Below, in pieces: positions 45,103 through 57,018 of a DNA stretch of 64,000 nt (positions are counted from its first letter, which is position 1; every line of letters starts with the position of its first letter). Below the pieces are notes generated by a model. That model had not been told where the DNA came from. It saw nothing but the letters and a program-made list of their open reading frames with translations, and made no database searches. Origin of the DNA: Arenibacter arenosicollis (GTDB taxonomy: Bacteria > Bacteroidota > Bacteroidia > Flavobacteriales > Flavobacteriaceae); NCBI RefSeq assembly GCF_014397245.1, contig NZ_JACLHY010000007.1, positions 142,293 to 206,292 on the forward strand. The letters are read 5' to 3'. The position numbers were made by a program, and so were the translations under genes.

Positions 45103-46080
45103 TTAATTGCCTTTATTCATAATCAAAGTACGGGCCATCTCTAAAAGCAACTTTTTTTCCTGAATAGATCTTTTTAAAGGCAGTTGGGCCAAACCTATTA
45201 ACCTGCGCATTATCTCTATTCCGGCTACTTGAGCGAGTAGTTGTTCGTTCAGCCTTTCTGATTACCCACTTTTTATGGTTTGGAGACCATCTATATTCAT
45301 CGTAATCAAAATACTATGTGCCGCCAGTACCCCAATGTCAAATTCAGCAAATCCCATAAAGCTGAATTCTGGATCAATTACGTAGATGTGGTCTCCTTTT
45401 GACATCCAACTCCCGGGATAATAATCACCATGCAAAAGCGTATTGCCTTGGGACAGGTATTGTTGTCCCACCTTTGAAATTTCTTTTTTTAATGTTTCGT
45501 CACTTCTATACCTAAGGGCGAGTTCCTGAAGTCCTTCTTGAATAGCATTCAGGGAAAAATCACTTTCCTTAAGAAAAGGCAGTACAAATATGTGTTGGTG
45601 ATTAAGCAATCGCAATTCCATATTTTCAGGGTATTCCTCAGGTTTGGATTTATGTATTTGGGAAGCAATATCCAAAAGCTGATGGAGTTGGGAGGTTCCA
45701 ATATTTCTTTCATCATACAGGTAAGACATATCCTTACAATCCCCCAAGTCTTCCAGTATTAATAAATGGTTGTCTGTATTATACCTTAGAATTTCAGGAA
45801 TATGTGGTTCAATAGCTTTATTTGAAACTGCTTGGTAAAATTGATACTCTACATATATACGCCCAATGGGCGCCATAATCTGCGGGTATTTTTGAACAAA
45901 AGGACGGGATTGCTTTACAACAAAAGAACGCTTATTGGTACGGATTCTAAGGACAACGTTCATGTTTCCCTCACCTGGCTTTTCAACGGAGAGAATTTGT
46001 TCGTGTTTTGGATCAATAAAACCAATATTATTTAAACAAATCCCAATTTCTGCAATTGAAGTAGTAACGTCTAGGTACAT
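45103..46080 (-). pseudogene. APH-family phosphotransferase with an in-frame stop
   Basis: APH/methylthioribose-kinase-like fold: LSVEKPGEGNMNVVLRIRTN (nucleotide loop), FVVKQSRPFVQKYPQ with the Lys, LLILEDLGD hinge, LLHGDYYPGSWMSKGDHIYV catalytic loop and IDPEFSFMG metal Asp. The ORF stops at 45262 after TIKSG, but the same frame continues with SERLNEQLLAQVAGIEIMRR then LIGLAQLPL and a stop at 45103, the expected C-terminus. One TAA codon (plus-strand TTA, 45262-45264) interrupts an otherwise 325-residue protein. It follows the nucleoside hydrolase by 10 nt, so it may have phosphorylated a released sugar. Confidence 0.8.
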
Positions 46081-46090
46081 ACTGTATTTT

Positions 46091-47074
46091 TTATATTTTT
46101 TTTAAGCTTTGCCAGAAATCTGTTTTCATAATTTCTACATCTATTTCTGTATGGATGTTTATTAAGCGTTGCGTATTTTCTTTAGGCGTTAAAAAAGTTT
46201 CGGTTTTTGATAATTCGGGACGGGCCAGTGCTTCTATGATAGCTACATCCCACATAATCCAGCTACTCTTTTCCGGATCTTCTTTGGTCCACCAACGTTC
46301 ATAGGTTTCCCATCGGTTTATGAGATAATCGGAGACACCTCCCCTAGTTTTTAAATTATCATCTACTTCTGCTTTTGTAAACACAAGGTGTTGGCTGGTA
46401 GTTGCTGTCATTATAGTAATATCAAGGCCTTCGGTATTTAGCAGAATCTCTACCGCTTTAGGGTCGTTTCCTGAATTGAATTCCTTTTTGTTATAAATAT
46501 TCGTTTCCACATTATGCCAAAAACCGAGATAGTGTACTTTCAATTTTGGAATAATGGACGGATCCTCCAAAATGGCACTGGCAATATTGGTACAAGGCCC
46601 TAAAACAACTACATTCAATTTTTGACCGTCAGGCAATTCATGCGCCATATCAACTATAAAATGTGAAGCAGGAGAACTGGCTGGTTCCTCACTATTCTTT
46701 ATGGGGACATTACTCCCCAAAGGAAGCGGAATAGTATTCTGTCCCATTAACTTAAGTATTCTTTCATTGATTCGCTGGCTTTCATAAACACTACTATCTG
46801 TTGCCAATGGTGACGTATGAAACTGCGCTGAAGTAATGCCTAGAATATTGAATTTAGGCTCTGCAACTGCTCGTACAATGGCATAAAGATCATCTACTTC
46901 ATTTGCCGTATCAGCATCTATAATGAGGGGTAAACGCGTATCTTTCACCTGGGCTTCTACAGTAACATGTACAAAAAGAAATATTGGAATTATAAATTGA
47001 AGTAAAGGGAAGTGAATAGCTTTAAGAAAATTCAGGGTTTTAAATGTCCGGAGTTTATTGTTTTGCTGCTGCAT
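46091..47074 (-). CDS. Nucleoside hydrolase, membrane-anchored or secreted
   Basis: 327 aa. An N-terminal hydrophobic segment (PLLQFIIPIFLFVHVTVEAQ) acts as a signal peptide. Metal and ribose site: LIIDADTANEVDDLYAIVRA (the DxDxxxDD motif). It splits nucleosides into base and ribose, here probably in the periplasm. It belongs to the Bacteroidota variant with DADTANEVDD rather than DTDPGIDD. The phosphotransferase encoded 10 nt downstream was probably its partner and is now broken. Confidence 0.88.
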   Translation of the reverse strand: MQQQNNKLRTFKTLNFLKAIHFPLLQFIIPIFLFVHVTVEAQVKDTRLPLIIDADTANEVDDLYAIVRAVAEPKFNILGITSAQFHTSPLATDSSVYESQRINERILKLMGQNTIPLPLGSNVPIKNSEEPASSPASHFIVDMAHELPDGQKLNVVVLGPCTNIASAILEDPSIIPKLKVHYLGFWHNVETNIYNKKEFNSGNDPKAVEILLNTEGLDITIMTATTSQHLVFTKAEVDDNLKTRGGVSDYLINRWETYERWWTKEDPEKSSWIMWDVAIIEALARPELSKTETFLTPKENTQRLINIHTEIDVEIMKTDFWQSLKKI

Positions 47075-47362
47075 TCATTCTAACTATAACGGTTCATCCT
47101 GCTTTTGGTCGTACAAATGGATAGAACATTACCTATGTAATATTGAATACATATTTTTTTTTAAAAGGTCTCGTGGGATATGTTAAAATATGGAGGGCAA
47201 TTGCATAATGAATTGCCTAGCTGAGCGCTGGACAAATTCCAGTGAAGGAAATTCCAAATAAAAAAAGCCTCCAACCGGAACCAATGATCTGGTGAAAGCT
47301 CTTTTTATTAGCCTTGCCCTAAGCCTGTTAAAACGTAGGAGCAAAGCATCTGGATCTACTTA
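47075..47362. other. intergenic region
   Basis: About 290 bases; no gene or clear hairpin with a T-run. Confidence 0.4.
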
Positions 47363-47878
47363 TTATTTTTTAATGTTTACAAAACCAACTGGCTTCAGTA
47401 AAACTTCCATTTTTGCAATATGAAGTCCTGGATTATCGGCTGTTCCCTCGTTCCCCAAGTCGTGTATGTCTACGCCAGCTGTGCCCTTGGGCAAGTTGTA
47501 CGATTCGCCAACTGAGGCGGCACCATATCCCAGATCTTTCATTGATCCTGCCGTAATCCTACTTAAAGGATTTTCACCTAAGTTTATAAATCCGGTCATC
47601 AACTCATTGTTCAGGATTTCCTCATCCCAGTGGCCTAAAGCTGTACCAGGGCCATAGTCACCCTCAATCTGCAATTCCAAGGTTCCACCTTCTCTATTCC
47701 AAAATACGTTCGCCTGTTTTCCCAAGAAATACGGGTTGCTATCAGACCCGCCTCTTAGGGTCCTGTCAAAAAATGGGGCTAAGTTCCAAAGCGTACCCAC
47801 ACCCAAGACATGGCCCATTACATGTACAAACACTTCCTCGAACAAATCGTATTTTTCCACAGGAAATTGGTCAACCAA
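47363..47878 (-). pseudogene. truncated leishmanolysin-like metalloprotease
   Basis: 171 codons from a TTG, covering only the catalytic and C-terminal part of an M8-like enzyme: VHVMGHVLGVGTLWNLAPFF, GHWDEEILNNELMTGF and LSRITAGSMKDLGYGAA. The zinc motif reads HVMGH instead of HEMGH: the catalytic Glu is Val. Upstream in the same frame a TGA lies at the edge of an A-type repeat (about 47880-47900). The N-terminal prodomain region is lost. Broken in both structure and catalysis. Confidence 0.8.
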
Positions 47879-48276
47879 AATTCACACTCCCCTATCACTT
47901 TATCTGTGCGCAGAAGAGGTTATAAATGGTAAATAAGATAGTCCGAAGAACCATGTTGGGCTGGTATTTTTCATTGTTAGTCATTGGTTTAATTAGGTAT
48001 TCATGAACCTCGCATAATCAAGGTTTGCGATTGACTTCATTACCATTTGTGAAGAATTATGAAGAAACTTTCCGGAAGAAGTATTTAAAATAGCGTAGTG
48101 ACAAATTGGCCAACGAACCGTCGCATTTCCTCAATGCTTAATATTTATTAGCCTTAAGGATATTCTTAAATTAATCTAAATTTAGAGTACAAGAAATATT
48201 TTGTGATAAATTAGGCAATATGGAATAAAATTCCTCGCTTTGACCACAAAACTAATTCCTCGTTCGATACCGTGTT
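47879..48276. repeat. repeat edge and spacer
   Basis: 47880-47900 reads TTCACACTCCCCTATCACTT, a partial A element at the truncation point of the protease. The rest is AT-rich spacer before the lipoprotein paralogue B; TTGGCCAACGAACCGTCGC near 48111 echoes the lead-in of the R motifs. Confidence 0.5.
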
Positions 48277-49869
48277 ATGACTTTTACTCGACTACCATTA
48301 TTTCCGTTTCTAATGTTGCTTTTCATAGTTCTTTCATGTAATAATGATCATTCATCCAATATACCCGATATGGATACAAACATTATGGTTTCTTCAATGA
48401 TTGATGGACAAATAATCGATGAGGTTGTTAAAATTAATGCGACAATTAATAGTACAGAAGGTATGGTGGAAGTTTTTATCGATTCCCAATCCATTTATTC
48501 ATCTCAAAACACAAATGATATTTCACTTGATTTTAATCCTGAAAGTTATAATACAGGTTCACATGTTTTAAAAATAATATTGACTAATACTCAGGGGAAA
48601 ACCAAAGCCAAGGAATTGAATTTTGAGGTCCATCGAAGACTTATATCCATCAACCTTCCAGAAAAAATGATAAATCAATACATAATCAATGCAGTAGCCT
48701 TTGCTTCTAAGATGGATGGCACTCTTATTTCGGCAAAAACATTTACAAATGATGACAACGTCGTCACCCTTAGTTCACTTGAAGAATTTGGCAGTGACGA
48801 AGAATTCATGTTAACATTTGCCACAACGGATAATGGATCTGCAACTGGAATGTCAACCCATGCAAACCTCACTAGAAACAATCCAGGAGTAATAAACTTA
48901 AAGAAGCCTTTCAGGGGCCAAGAAGGTTCAAAAAAAAACTATCCCACAAAGGGATTCACAAGTGGAGACCGTATAAGCTCTTGGAACCTTAATGTACCCT
49001 ACAATTCAGATTACCGTATTGAATCTAATATTGAGGGAAATAATTTTACGGTAACCATTATCGATGACATTGATGGTGACAACCATGACCCTGAAATTTT
49101 TTATTTATACAATTATGATTTTGGGAATTACCAAAACATAATACTTTATCCTCCCCTCCCTGAAAACTTTGTTTTGGATAAGACGAGTTTTACATCTGAT
49201 GACGTCGAAACCCATAGCATCTTTTTCAATTCCTCACATAGTCCTGATTTAGACTCAGCTTCACTGTTAATGTACGGTTATTGGACCGCTAACGATTATG
49301 CCATTAATAATTTTCAGCTAATTGATCGCAGAAGCCAATACCTTGTACCCGGCAACCCTCTAAACTATCATTTAAACACTAATTTCTATGCCTTCCGGTA
49401 TAGCCTCCAATATCAAAATTATTATGCCTCAGGCATAGGCATACCAGAATCCAGCCTGTCAGTCCCTGATAATACATTGGATTTTACTTTTTCTAATAAC
49501 AAGATAAATTTTGACATTACTGGAACAGATCACATTATAGGACGTATTCGGCTAAATGATGGTGGCAACTACCCCATTTACGTTTGGGATGTTACGTTTA
49601 ACAGTAAAACTTCTAGCAGTCTTGTTTTACCTGAATTACCGATTGAAATGGATAAATCAAATTTATTGCGACTTTATAAGGACAACTTAATGCAAGTAAC
49701 ATCAACCGAACTAGTTTCTTACCGTGATATTGAGGATTATGATGAATACTTGCAAAAAGTAATCAAAAACCACATAGATCCCCTTAAAGTTTCAGGTGGC
49801 CAGGAATTGATTTTCAAGGCGAATGTACCTTTTCACGATGGTCCAATAAAAGATTTTCCTTTCCGATAA
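48277..49869 (+). CDS. Unknown lipoprotein, paralogue B
   Basis: 530 aa, lipobox LFIVLSC. It is a close relative of the protein at 38423-40036, with the same domain order and many identical stretches (SQSIYSSQNTNDIS, YIINAVAFASKMDG, EVHRRLI, INLKKPFRG) and a matching C-terminus. The two copies flank the repeat-rich region. The DNA just before each ATG is also alike (ATGACTTTTACTCGACTA against ATGATTTTTACCCGACCA), so the duplication included at least the start region. Function unknown. Confidence 0.75.
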   Translation: MTFTRLPLFPFLMLLFIVLSCNNDHSSNIPDMDTNIMVSSMIDGQIIDEVVKINATINSTEGMVEVFIDSQSIYSSQNTNDISLDFNPESYNTGSHVLKIILTNTQGKTKAKELNFEVHRRLISINLPEKMINQYIINAVAFASKMDGTLISAKTFTNDDNVVTLSSLEEFGSDEEFMLTFATTDNGSATGMSTHANLTRNNPGVINLKKPFRGQEGSKKNYPTKGFTSGDRISSWNLNVPYNSDYRIESNIEGNNFTVTIIDDIDGDNHDPEIFYLYNYDFGNYQNIILYPPLPENFVLDKTSFTSDDVETHSIFFNSSHSPDLDSASLLMYGYWTANDYAINNFQLIDRRSQYLVPGNPLNYHLNTNFYAFRYSLQYQNYYASGIGIPESSLSVPDNTLDFTFSNNKINFDITGTDHIIGRIRLNDGGNYPIYVWDVTFNSKTSSSLVLPELPIEMDKSNLLRLYKDNLMQVTSTELVSYRDIEDYDEYLQKVIKNHIDPLKVSGGQELIFKANVPFHDGPIKDFPFR

Positions 49870-52499
<2,630 letters not shown>

Positions 52500-52537
52500 T
52501 AGTGAAAAATGTATATTCGATTACAAAAAACCAAGGC

Positions 52538-53182
52538 ATGATCATACCTAAACTACATTATATCTCTCAGGGAAATTCACCAAAAGCACATTTGGAAAAC
52601 ATACAAAAAGCGTGTACTTCTGGTATAGAATTAGTGCAACTAGGGTTGAAAGATGTTACAGATAAAAAAATGCTAAAGTTAGCCCAAGAGGCAAGAGAGA
52701 TTACGGCTCATTTTCAAACCAGATTAATTATTAACGACCATTATAAAATAGCAAAAGATGTTAAAGCAGATGGTGTTTATTTAGAACGAAAAGACCCTAC
52801 GCCTACCGTGGCCAGAAATCAGTTGTACACTTGGCAAATGATAGGTAGTGCCGCAAATACCTTGCAGGATTGCGAAACATTAATAGCCAAAGAAGTGGAT
52901 TATATTTGTTTAGGTCCCTTTAGATCAGTAGCGACCGAAAACAATTTAAGTCCGGTTTTAGGCCTAAACGGTTATACTGCAATTACAGATATCTTAAAAA
53001 CCGATACTCCTATTATTGGAGTTGGAGGTATAACCCTGGCAGATGTTACCGCCATAATGAAGACGGGTATAGCTGGCCTTGCTGTCTCTGATGAGATTAC
53101 CCGAAATTTTGATAGCATAAGAATATTTAACCAATTGTTAAACGCCTCTTCAACAGAAGAGCAGCGCTATACTTTTAAATAA
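52538..53182 (+). CDS. ThiE/TenI-like protein, divergent
   Basis: 214 aa from the ATG at 52538; the frame opens at GTG 52502. ThiE barrel pattern: LIINDHYKIA, ADGVYL, IGSAANTL, DYICLGPFR, LSPVLGLNGY and IIGVGGITLADV. Normally it would join HMP-PP and thiazole-phosphate to make thiamine phosphate. Two family hallmarks are changed: the GVHLGQ/GLxD strand reads GVYLERKDP, and the TTTK-type phosphate loop after GPFR reads SVATENN. It follows the broken dienoyl-CoA reductase closely and not a thi operon. It may be a TenI-like paralogue with another role. Confidence 0.75.
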   Translation: MIIPKLHYISQGNSPKAHLENIQKACTSGIELVQLGLKDVTDKKMLKLAQEAREITAHFQTRLIINDHYKIAKDVKADGVYLERKDPTPTVARNQLYTWQMIGSAANTLQDCETLIAKEVDYICLGPFRSVATENNLSPVLGLNGYTAITDILKTDTPIIGVGGITLADVTAIMKTGIAGLAVSDEITRNFDSIRIFNQLLNASSTEEQRYTFK

Positions 53183-53183
53183 T

Positions 53184-53214
53184 AAAAGGGGAAGCCACGT
53201 GGCTTCCCCTTTTT
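53184..53214. terminator. bidirectional terminator
   Basis: Palindrome AAAAGGGGAAGCCAC / GTGGCTTCCCCTTTT between convergent genes. Confidence 0.9.
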
Positions 53215-53231
53215 AATGTCGCAATATAACC

Positions 53232-55436
53232 TTATTCAGCCTGTGGTGCACTTATGGCATCAACATATCTACCTGCCCAATATGGCAACAAATAGATATA
53301 GGGGGCGTATTCCCGTTTTCCATCGCTTCCGCCATTATTTCGGTATGCTCCATTGTGCAAATGAAGCGTCCTCTCGTCACCCGGTAACACCTCGGTATAG
53401 GTCTGGCTTCGGAAATTAGGTTCTATTTTAGTCAAGTCTTTACGGTGCTCATTATCAATTTTCCAATCGATAAGATCCATTGGAAACTCCTGCAACCACC
53501 AGGCGGATTCTTCACTATCTATATTTTTTCCACCAGAAAGTGCAAAAAGATAATTCCATAGAGGATTTTTTTCAGAGCGTTCTACTTCCCAATGGCTTTT
53601 TACCGCATTAAAATGGGCTTCTTTTTGTTCTTCGGAGAAGGAATAATTAACAAATCCGGGAATGGTCAAGAAATACATTTCATCATCTGAATGGTTCCAT
53701 TTATCGCTTAAATCCTCTCCATCCACATAACCAATAACCGAGGCCGGTCTGTTGGCATTCTCATCATAGCCATATTTTTTTATCAGCTTTTCCGCCCCCT
53801 TTTTGTATTTTTTGTCCTTGGTAAAATGATAGGCCGTTTGAAGGAAAGACAGAATAAGCGTAGAATTCAGTCGACGATCCCCTACATTGATAGGAAAGCT
53901 ATTTACATATTCTGGATTCCATTTTCCCCAAGCGGTCGGCTTTCCATTCCAATCCATTAAGTACCAATCGTTATCCATAATATGGTCCATCTCAATTTTT
54001 ATTTGATGTATGGCTCTATCTCTCCACGCTTTATCGGGTGCCAATTCAGCAAAAAGTGCATACACGAAAAAATGTCCGCAAGATTCATCGCTGCTTGTTG
54101 TGGACTTCCAACGCCAAAGTTCATCATCTGACAACTGCCAAATCCTTCCATTTTCTTTTTCCCATTTCTCTCTCCACTCCTCAGAAAACCCGTTGGCATG
54201 CAACCCTACTTCATAACCATCCCTCTCAAAAGACCTAGCCGGAAACCCCTTTAAATTGGGAAGTGCAGTCAATCTTTCCATGGCTTCAAAGGCTTCGTAG
54301 GCGTTTTGCTTGGCGTCTTCGGACTTAGTTACCGCATACCTAAACAACTCCCCTGCCAAGTACATCGAAGTCCAAAGTCCATCATTATCCGTATCATGAA
54401 AGTAGCCCGTAGAAAGGTCTCCCGGGGTTCTCATGGCCAGATCGGAAGTAAAACCGTAGCGAATATGTCGCAACCGCTGAATTTCTTGAAAATAGTCCGC
54501 CTTTTGCGCCAGTGTCATGGGTACAAAGTCAATTTTACTCATTCCCTTTTGGGTCAGGACCAGAACACTTCCGTCAGGACCATCTGCCAGGTCGATCACA
54601 TGATCGTCTACCAGCCATCGCTTTGAAGCGTAATAATCATATTTGCCATCTTCACGGAGTTTAAAGGCTCCTTTGGTAGACCCAAACCATAGGTTACCGC
54701 GAATGTTCTTAACACTGGTAATTTCTGTCCAAGGTAGTTTTTGGTCTAATTTATTTAAGGTAAATGATCTGCTGTCCAAAATATGTATCCCGTTGGTAGT
54801 CCCCACAACAATGGTGTCTTCATACAAACTGAATGCCGTTAAATTATTGGCCTCATATACCTTTTTTGCTGTTTTTAATTCACTATCCACTTGGTACAGT
54901 CCCTCTGCCGTCAAAACAAAAAATTGATTGGAATTAGGGTCATGCTGTATGGATATCGGATTTAAGATATTGATGGAAGACCTCCAAACTTCTTGGTTGT
55001 TCTTAAAAATAACAAAATCGCCTTCTCCTGCTATCATGGTAAAAAAATCAGGACCTATGCCCATAGCCCTAGGAGCGTTTATCTTATGGTTGATGTATAA
55101 CTTGCCAGCCCAAGCATTGCTTAAAACCGCCTTGTTGGTCAAGTAAACAAATTGACCTTGGTACTCGGTCATTGCAACAATGTTCATATCGATCAAGGGC
55201 CTATATTGTACATCTTGTCGCATTCTTTTTTCGTGTGGGAGCAATAGCCCTTGGTTGGAAAGCACTTTAATGGCTTTATTTCGATCACTCGCTATTTGAA
55301 GTAAATCCACATTCCCTACCCCCTCTTCCAAAGAAAACTTTTCAGCGCTATCTTGAAGAAACGGCTGATCGGCGACCGTTTGCGCCTTAATGGCGAATCC
55401 TACTAGTAAACAAAAACCTAAGAATAATTTTTTCAT
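53232..55436 (-). CDS. Secreted beta-propeller plus alpha/alpha-toroid protein
   Basis: 734 aa from the ATG at 55436 (MKKLFLGFCLLVGFAIKAQ; the frame opens at 55448). Residues ~60-320 have a repeated four-strand pattern suggesting a beta-propeller (LYEDTIVVGTTNGIHILDSR, NIRGNLWFGSTKGAFKLRED). Residues ~330-700 look like a helical toroid with Trp and acidic clusters: STGYFHDTDNDGLWTSMYLA, DDELWRWKSTTSSDESCGHF and NPLWNYLFALSGG. Such a pairing is seen in secreted polysaccharide-related proteins, but I recognise no specific family. Function unknown; probably periplasmic. Confidence 0.7.
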   Translation of the reverse strand: MKKLFLGFCLLVGFAIKAQTVADQPFLQDSAEKFSLEEGVGNVDLLQIASDRNKAIKVLSNQGLLLPHEKRMRQDVQYRPLIDMNIVAMTEYQGQFVYLTNKAVLSNAWAGKLYINHKINAPRAMGIGPDFFTMIAGEGDFVIFKNNQEVWRSSINILNPISIQHDPNSNQFFVLTAEGLYQVDSELKTAKKVYEANNLTAFSLYEDTIVVGTTNGIHILDSRSFTLNKLDQKLPWTEITSVKNIRGNLWFGSTKGAFKLREDGKYDYYASKRWLVDDHVIDLADGPDGSVLVLTQKGMSKIDFVPMTLAQKADYFQEIQRLRHIRYGFTSDLAMRTPGDLSTGYFHDTDNDGLWTSMYLAGELFRYAVTKSEDAKQNAYEAFEAMERLTALPNLKGFPARSFERDGYEVGLHANGFSEEWREKWEKENGRIWQLSDDELWRWKSTTSSDESCGHFFVYALFAELAPDKAWRDRAIHQIKIEMDHIMDNDWYLMDWNGKPTAWGKWNPEYVNSFPINVGDRRLNSTLILSFLQTAYHFTKDKKYKKGAEKLIKKYGYDENANRPASVIGYVDGEDLSDKWNHSDDEMYFLTIPGFVNYSFSEEQKEAHFNAVKSHWEVERSEKNPLWNYLFALSGGKNIDSEESAWWLQEFPMDLIDWKIDNEHRKDLTKIEPNFRSQTYTEVLPGDERTLHLHNGAYRNNGGSDGKREYAPYIYLLPYWAGRYVDAISAPQAE

Positions 55437-55448
55437 ATCATGCATCAA

Positions 55449-55991
55449 TTATAGAATCGATAAAAATAAATGTAAGTAAGCTAGGAGGTATCACTATTCT
55501 TGATGAATACCTATAGTATTTTAACCTATGCGATTTTTAACATTTAGAAAAGTTAGGATGAAAACAGTCGGTGCATCAGGTTTCTCTCAATAAAAGAAAC
55601 AAAGCTACCCATCCAACTATATAGGTATACTGCCAATTATGTGTATTTATATTGAAAAACCACTTCCAACAATAATGCTTTTGTTGATTATGATCTTGTC
55701 TTGAACTTTAAAGACCTATCAGAAAAATAGGCTAATATTCTATGTGTTTAAATTGAAAATGAAGAAGGTAATTGAGGCAGTGCGACGAGTTGAAAATAAT
55801 TACTTTGGGCGTTCCCCTAAACAATTCGGCGAAAAAATGTTTCAAGGACTATTTAAAATTATACCTTTTTAAGAAAAATCACGTTTAAAAGTGTAATTGT
55901 TTAAATAAAAACTAATAAAATTACAGTTTTATTAGGAATTCTGCAAAATAATCGTATATTATTACAAAGAATTATTAATTAAAACAAATAT
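55449..55991. other. intergenic region before the second sigma factor
   Basis: About 540 very AT-rich bases between divergent genes; long run of A/T near 55880-55990. No clear -7 consensus and no gene. Confidence 0.4.
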
Positions 55992-56852
55992 ATGAGGCAA
56001 CTTAAGATCACTAAACAAATTACCAACAGAGACACTAAATCTTTAGAAAAGTACTTTCAAGAAATATCAAAAATTGATTTGATTAGCGCAGATGAGGAGG
56101 TGGAACTGGCCAGAAGAATACGTAAAGGAGATCAGGTTGCCCTTAATAAATTAGTAAATGCCAACTTACGTTTTGTGGTATCCGCCGCGAAACAATATCA
56201 AGGCAACGGTTTACGACTTTCCGATCTGATCAACGAAGGAAATATAGGATTGGTGAAAGCAGCAAAACGCTTTGACGAAACCCGAGGTTTTAAATTTATC
56301 TCCTATGCAGTTTGGTGGGTTCGCCAATCTATATTGCAGGCGATGTCCGAGCAGTCCCGTATGGTGCGATTGCCCTTGAACAAAATTGGTGAAATCAGCA
56401 AAATAAATAGGGTTTACTCTTCTTTGGAACAGACCTATCAGCGGCCTCCTAGTGCGGTAGAAATAGCTAGAGAACTTGATATGGGTCCCGAGCAAGTTAA
56501 ACTTGCCATTAAAAATTCCGGAAAACATTTGTCCATGGACGCGCCTTTTGAAGAAGGAGAATCTTCCAATTTATACAATGTAATAAAATCGAAGGAATCT
56601 ACCAGTCCAGATGCCAAAATGATGAAAGACTCCCTTAGGATGGATATTGAACAGGTGTTAAAAACACTTCCAAATAGAGAAAGTGAAATTATACGTCTCT
56701 ATTATGGTATTGGACAACGAACCCCAATAAGCTTAAGCGAAATAGGAGAACTCTTTGAAGTAACCAGAGAGCGTGTAAGACAAATTAGAGAAAAAGCAAT
56801 CCGGATTCTACAAAACAAATCACGTAACAAAATATTAAAAGCTTATTTGTAA
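55992..56852 (+). CDS. RpoD-family sigma-70 factor, second copy
   Basis: 286 aa, full length: [59 protein letters not shown], and region 4 with [20 protein letters not shown] and the C-terminus SRNKILKAYL. Same architecture as the gene at the left edge, with changes in the region 3/4 linker (PNRESEIIRLYYGIGQRTPI). It may serve a subset of promoters. It is followed by a terminator and is not linked to an anti-sigma gene. Confidence 0.93.
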   Translation: MRQLKITKQITNRDTKSLEKYFQEISKIDLISADEEVELARRIRKGDQVALNKLVNANLRFVVSAAKQYQGNGLRLSDLINEGNIGLVKAAKRFDETRGFKFISYAVWWVRQSILQAMSEQSRMVRLPLNKIGEISKINRVYSSLEQTYQRPPSAVEIARELDMGPEQVKLAIKNSGKHLSMDAPFEEGESSNLYNVIKSKESTSPDAKMMKDSLRMDIEQVLKTLPNRESEIIRLYYGIGQRTPISLSEIGELFEVTRERVRQIREKAIRILQNKSRNKILKAYL

Positions 56853-56879
56853 GAATTTATAGACGATATATTGAGTAAT

Positions 56880-56907
56880 AAGGCCGACTTCCCAAAAGTC
56901 GGCCTTT
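56880..56907 (+). terminator. rho-independent terminator
   Basis: AAGGCCGACTT / AAGTCGGCCTTT stem with a short loop 28 nt after the sigma factor stop. Confidence 0.85.
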
Positions 56908-57018
56908 ACTTGTTCCAGCCACACGTATTTATTCAGGAGGATTACATATGACGGCTTTAAAAAAGTTCGTATATTCATTACTAACAACATATCCCTTCCA
57001 AGTTCTAATACACAATTT

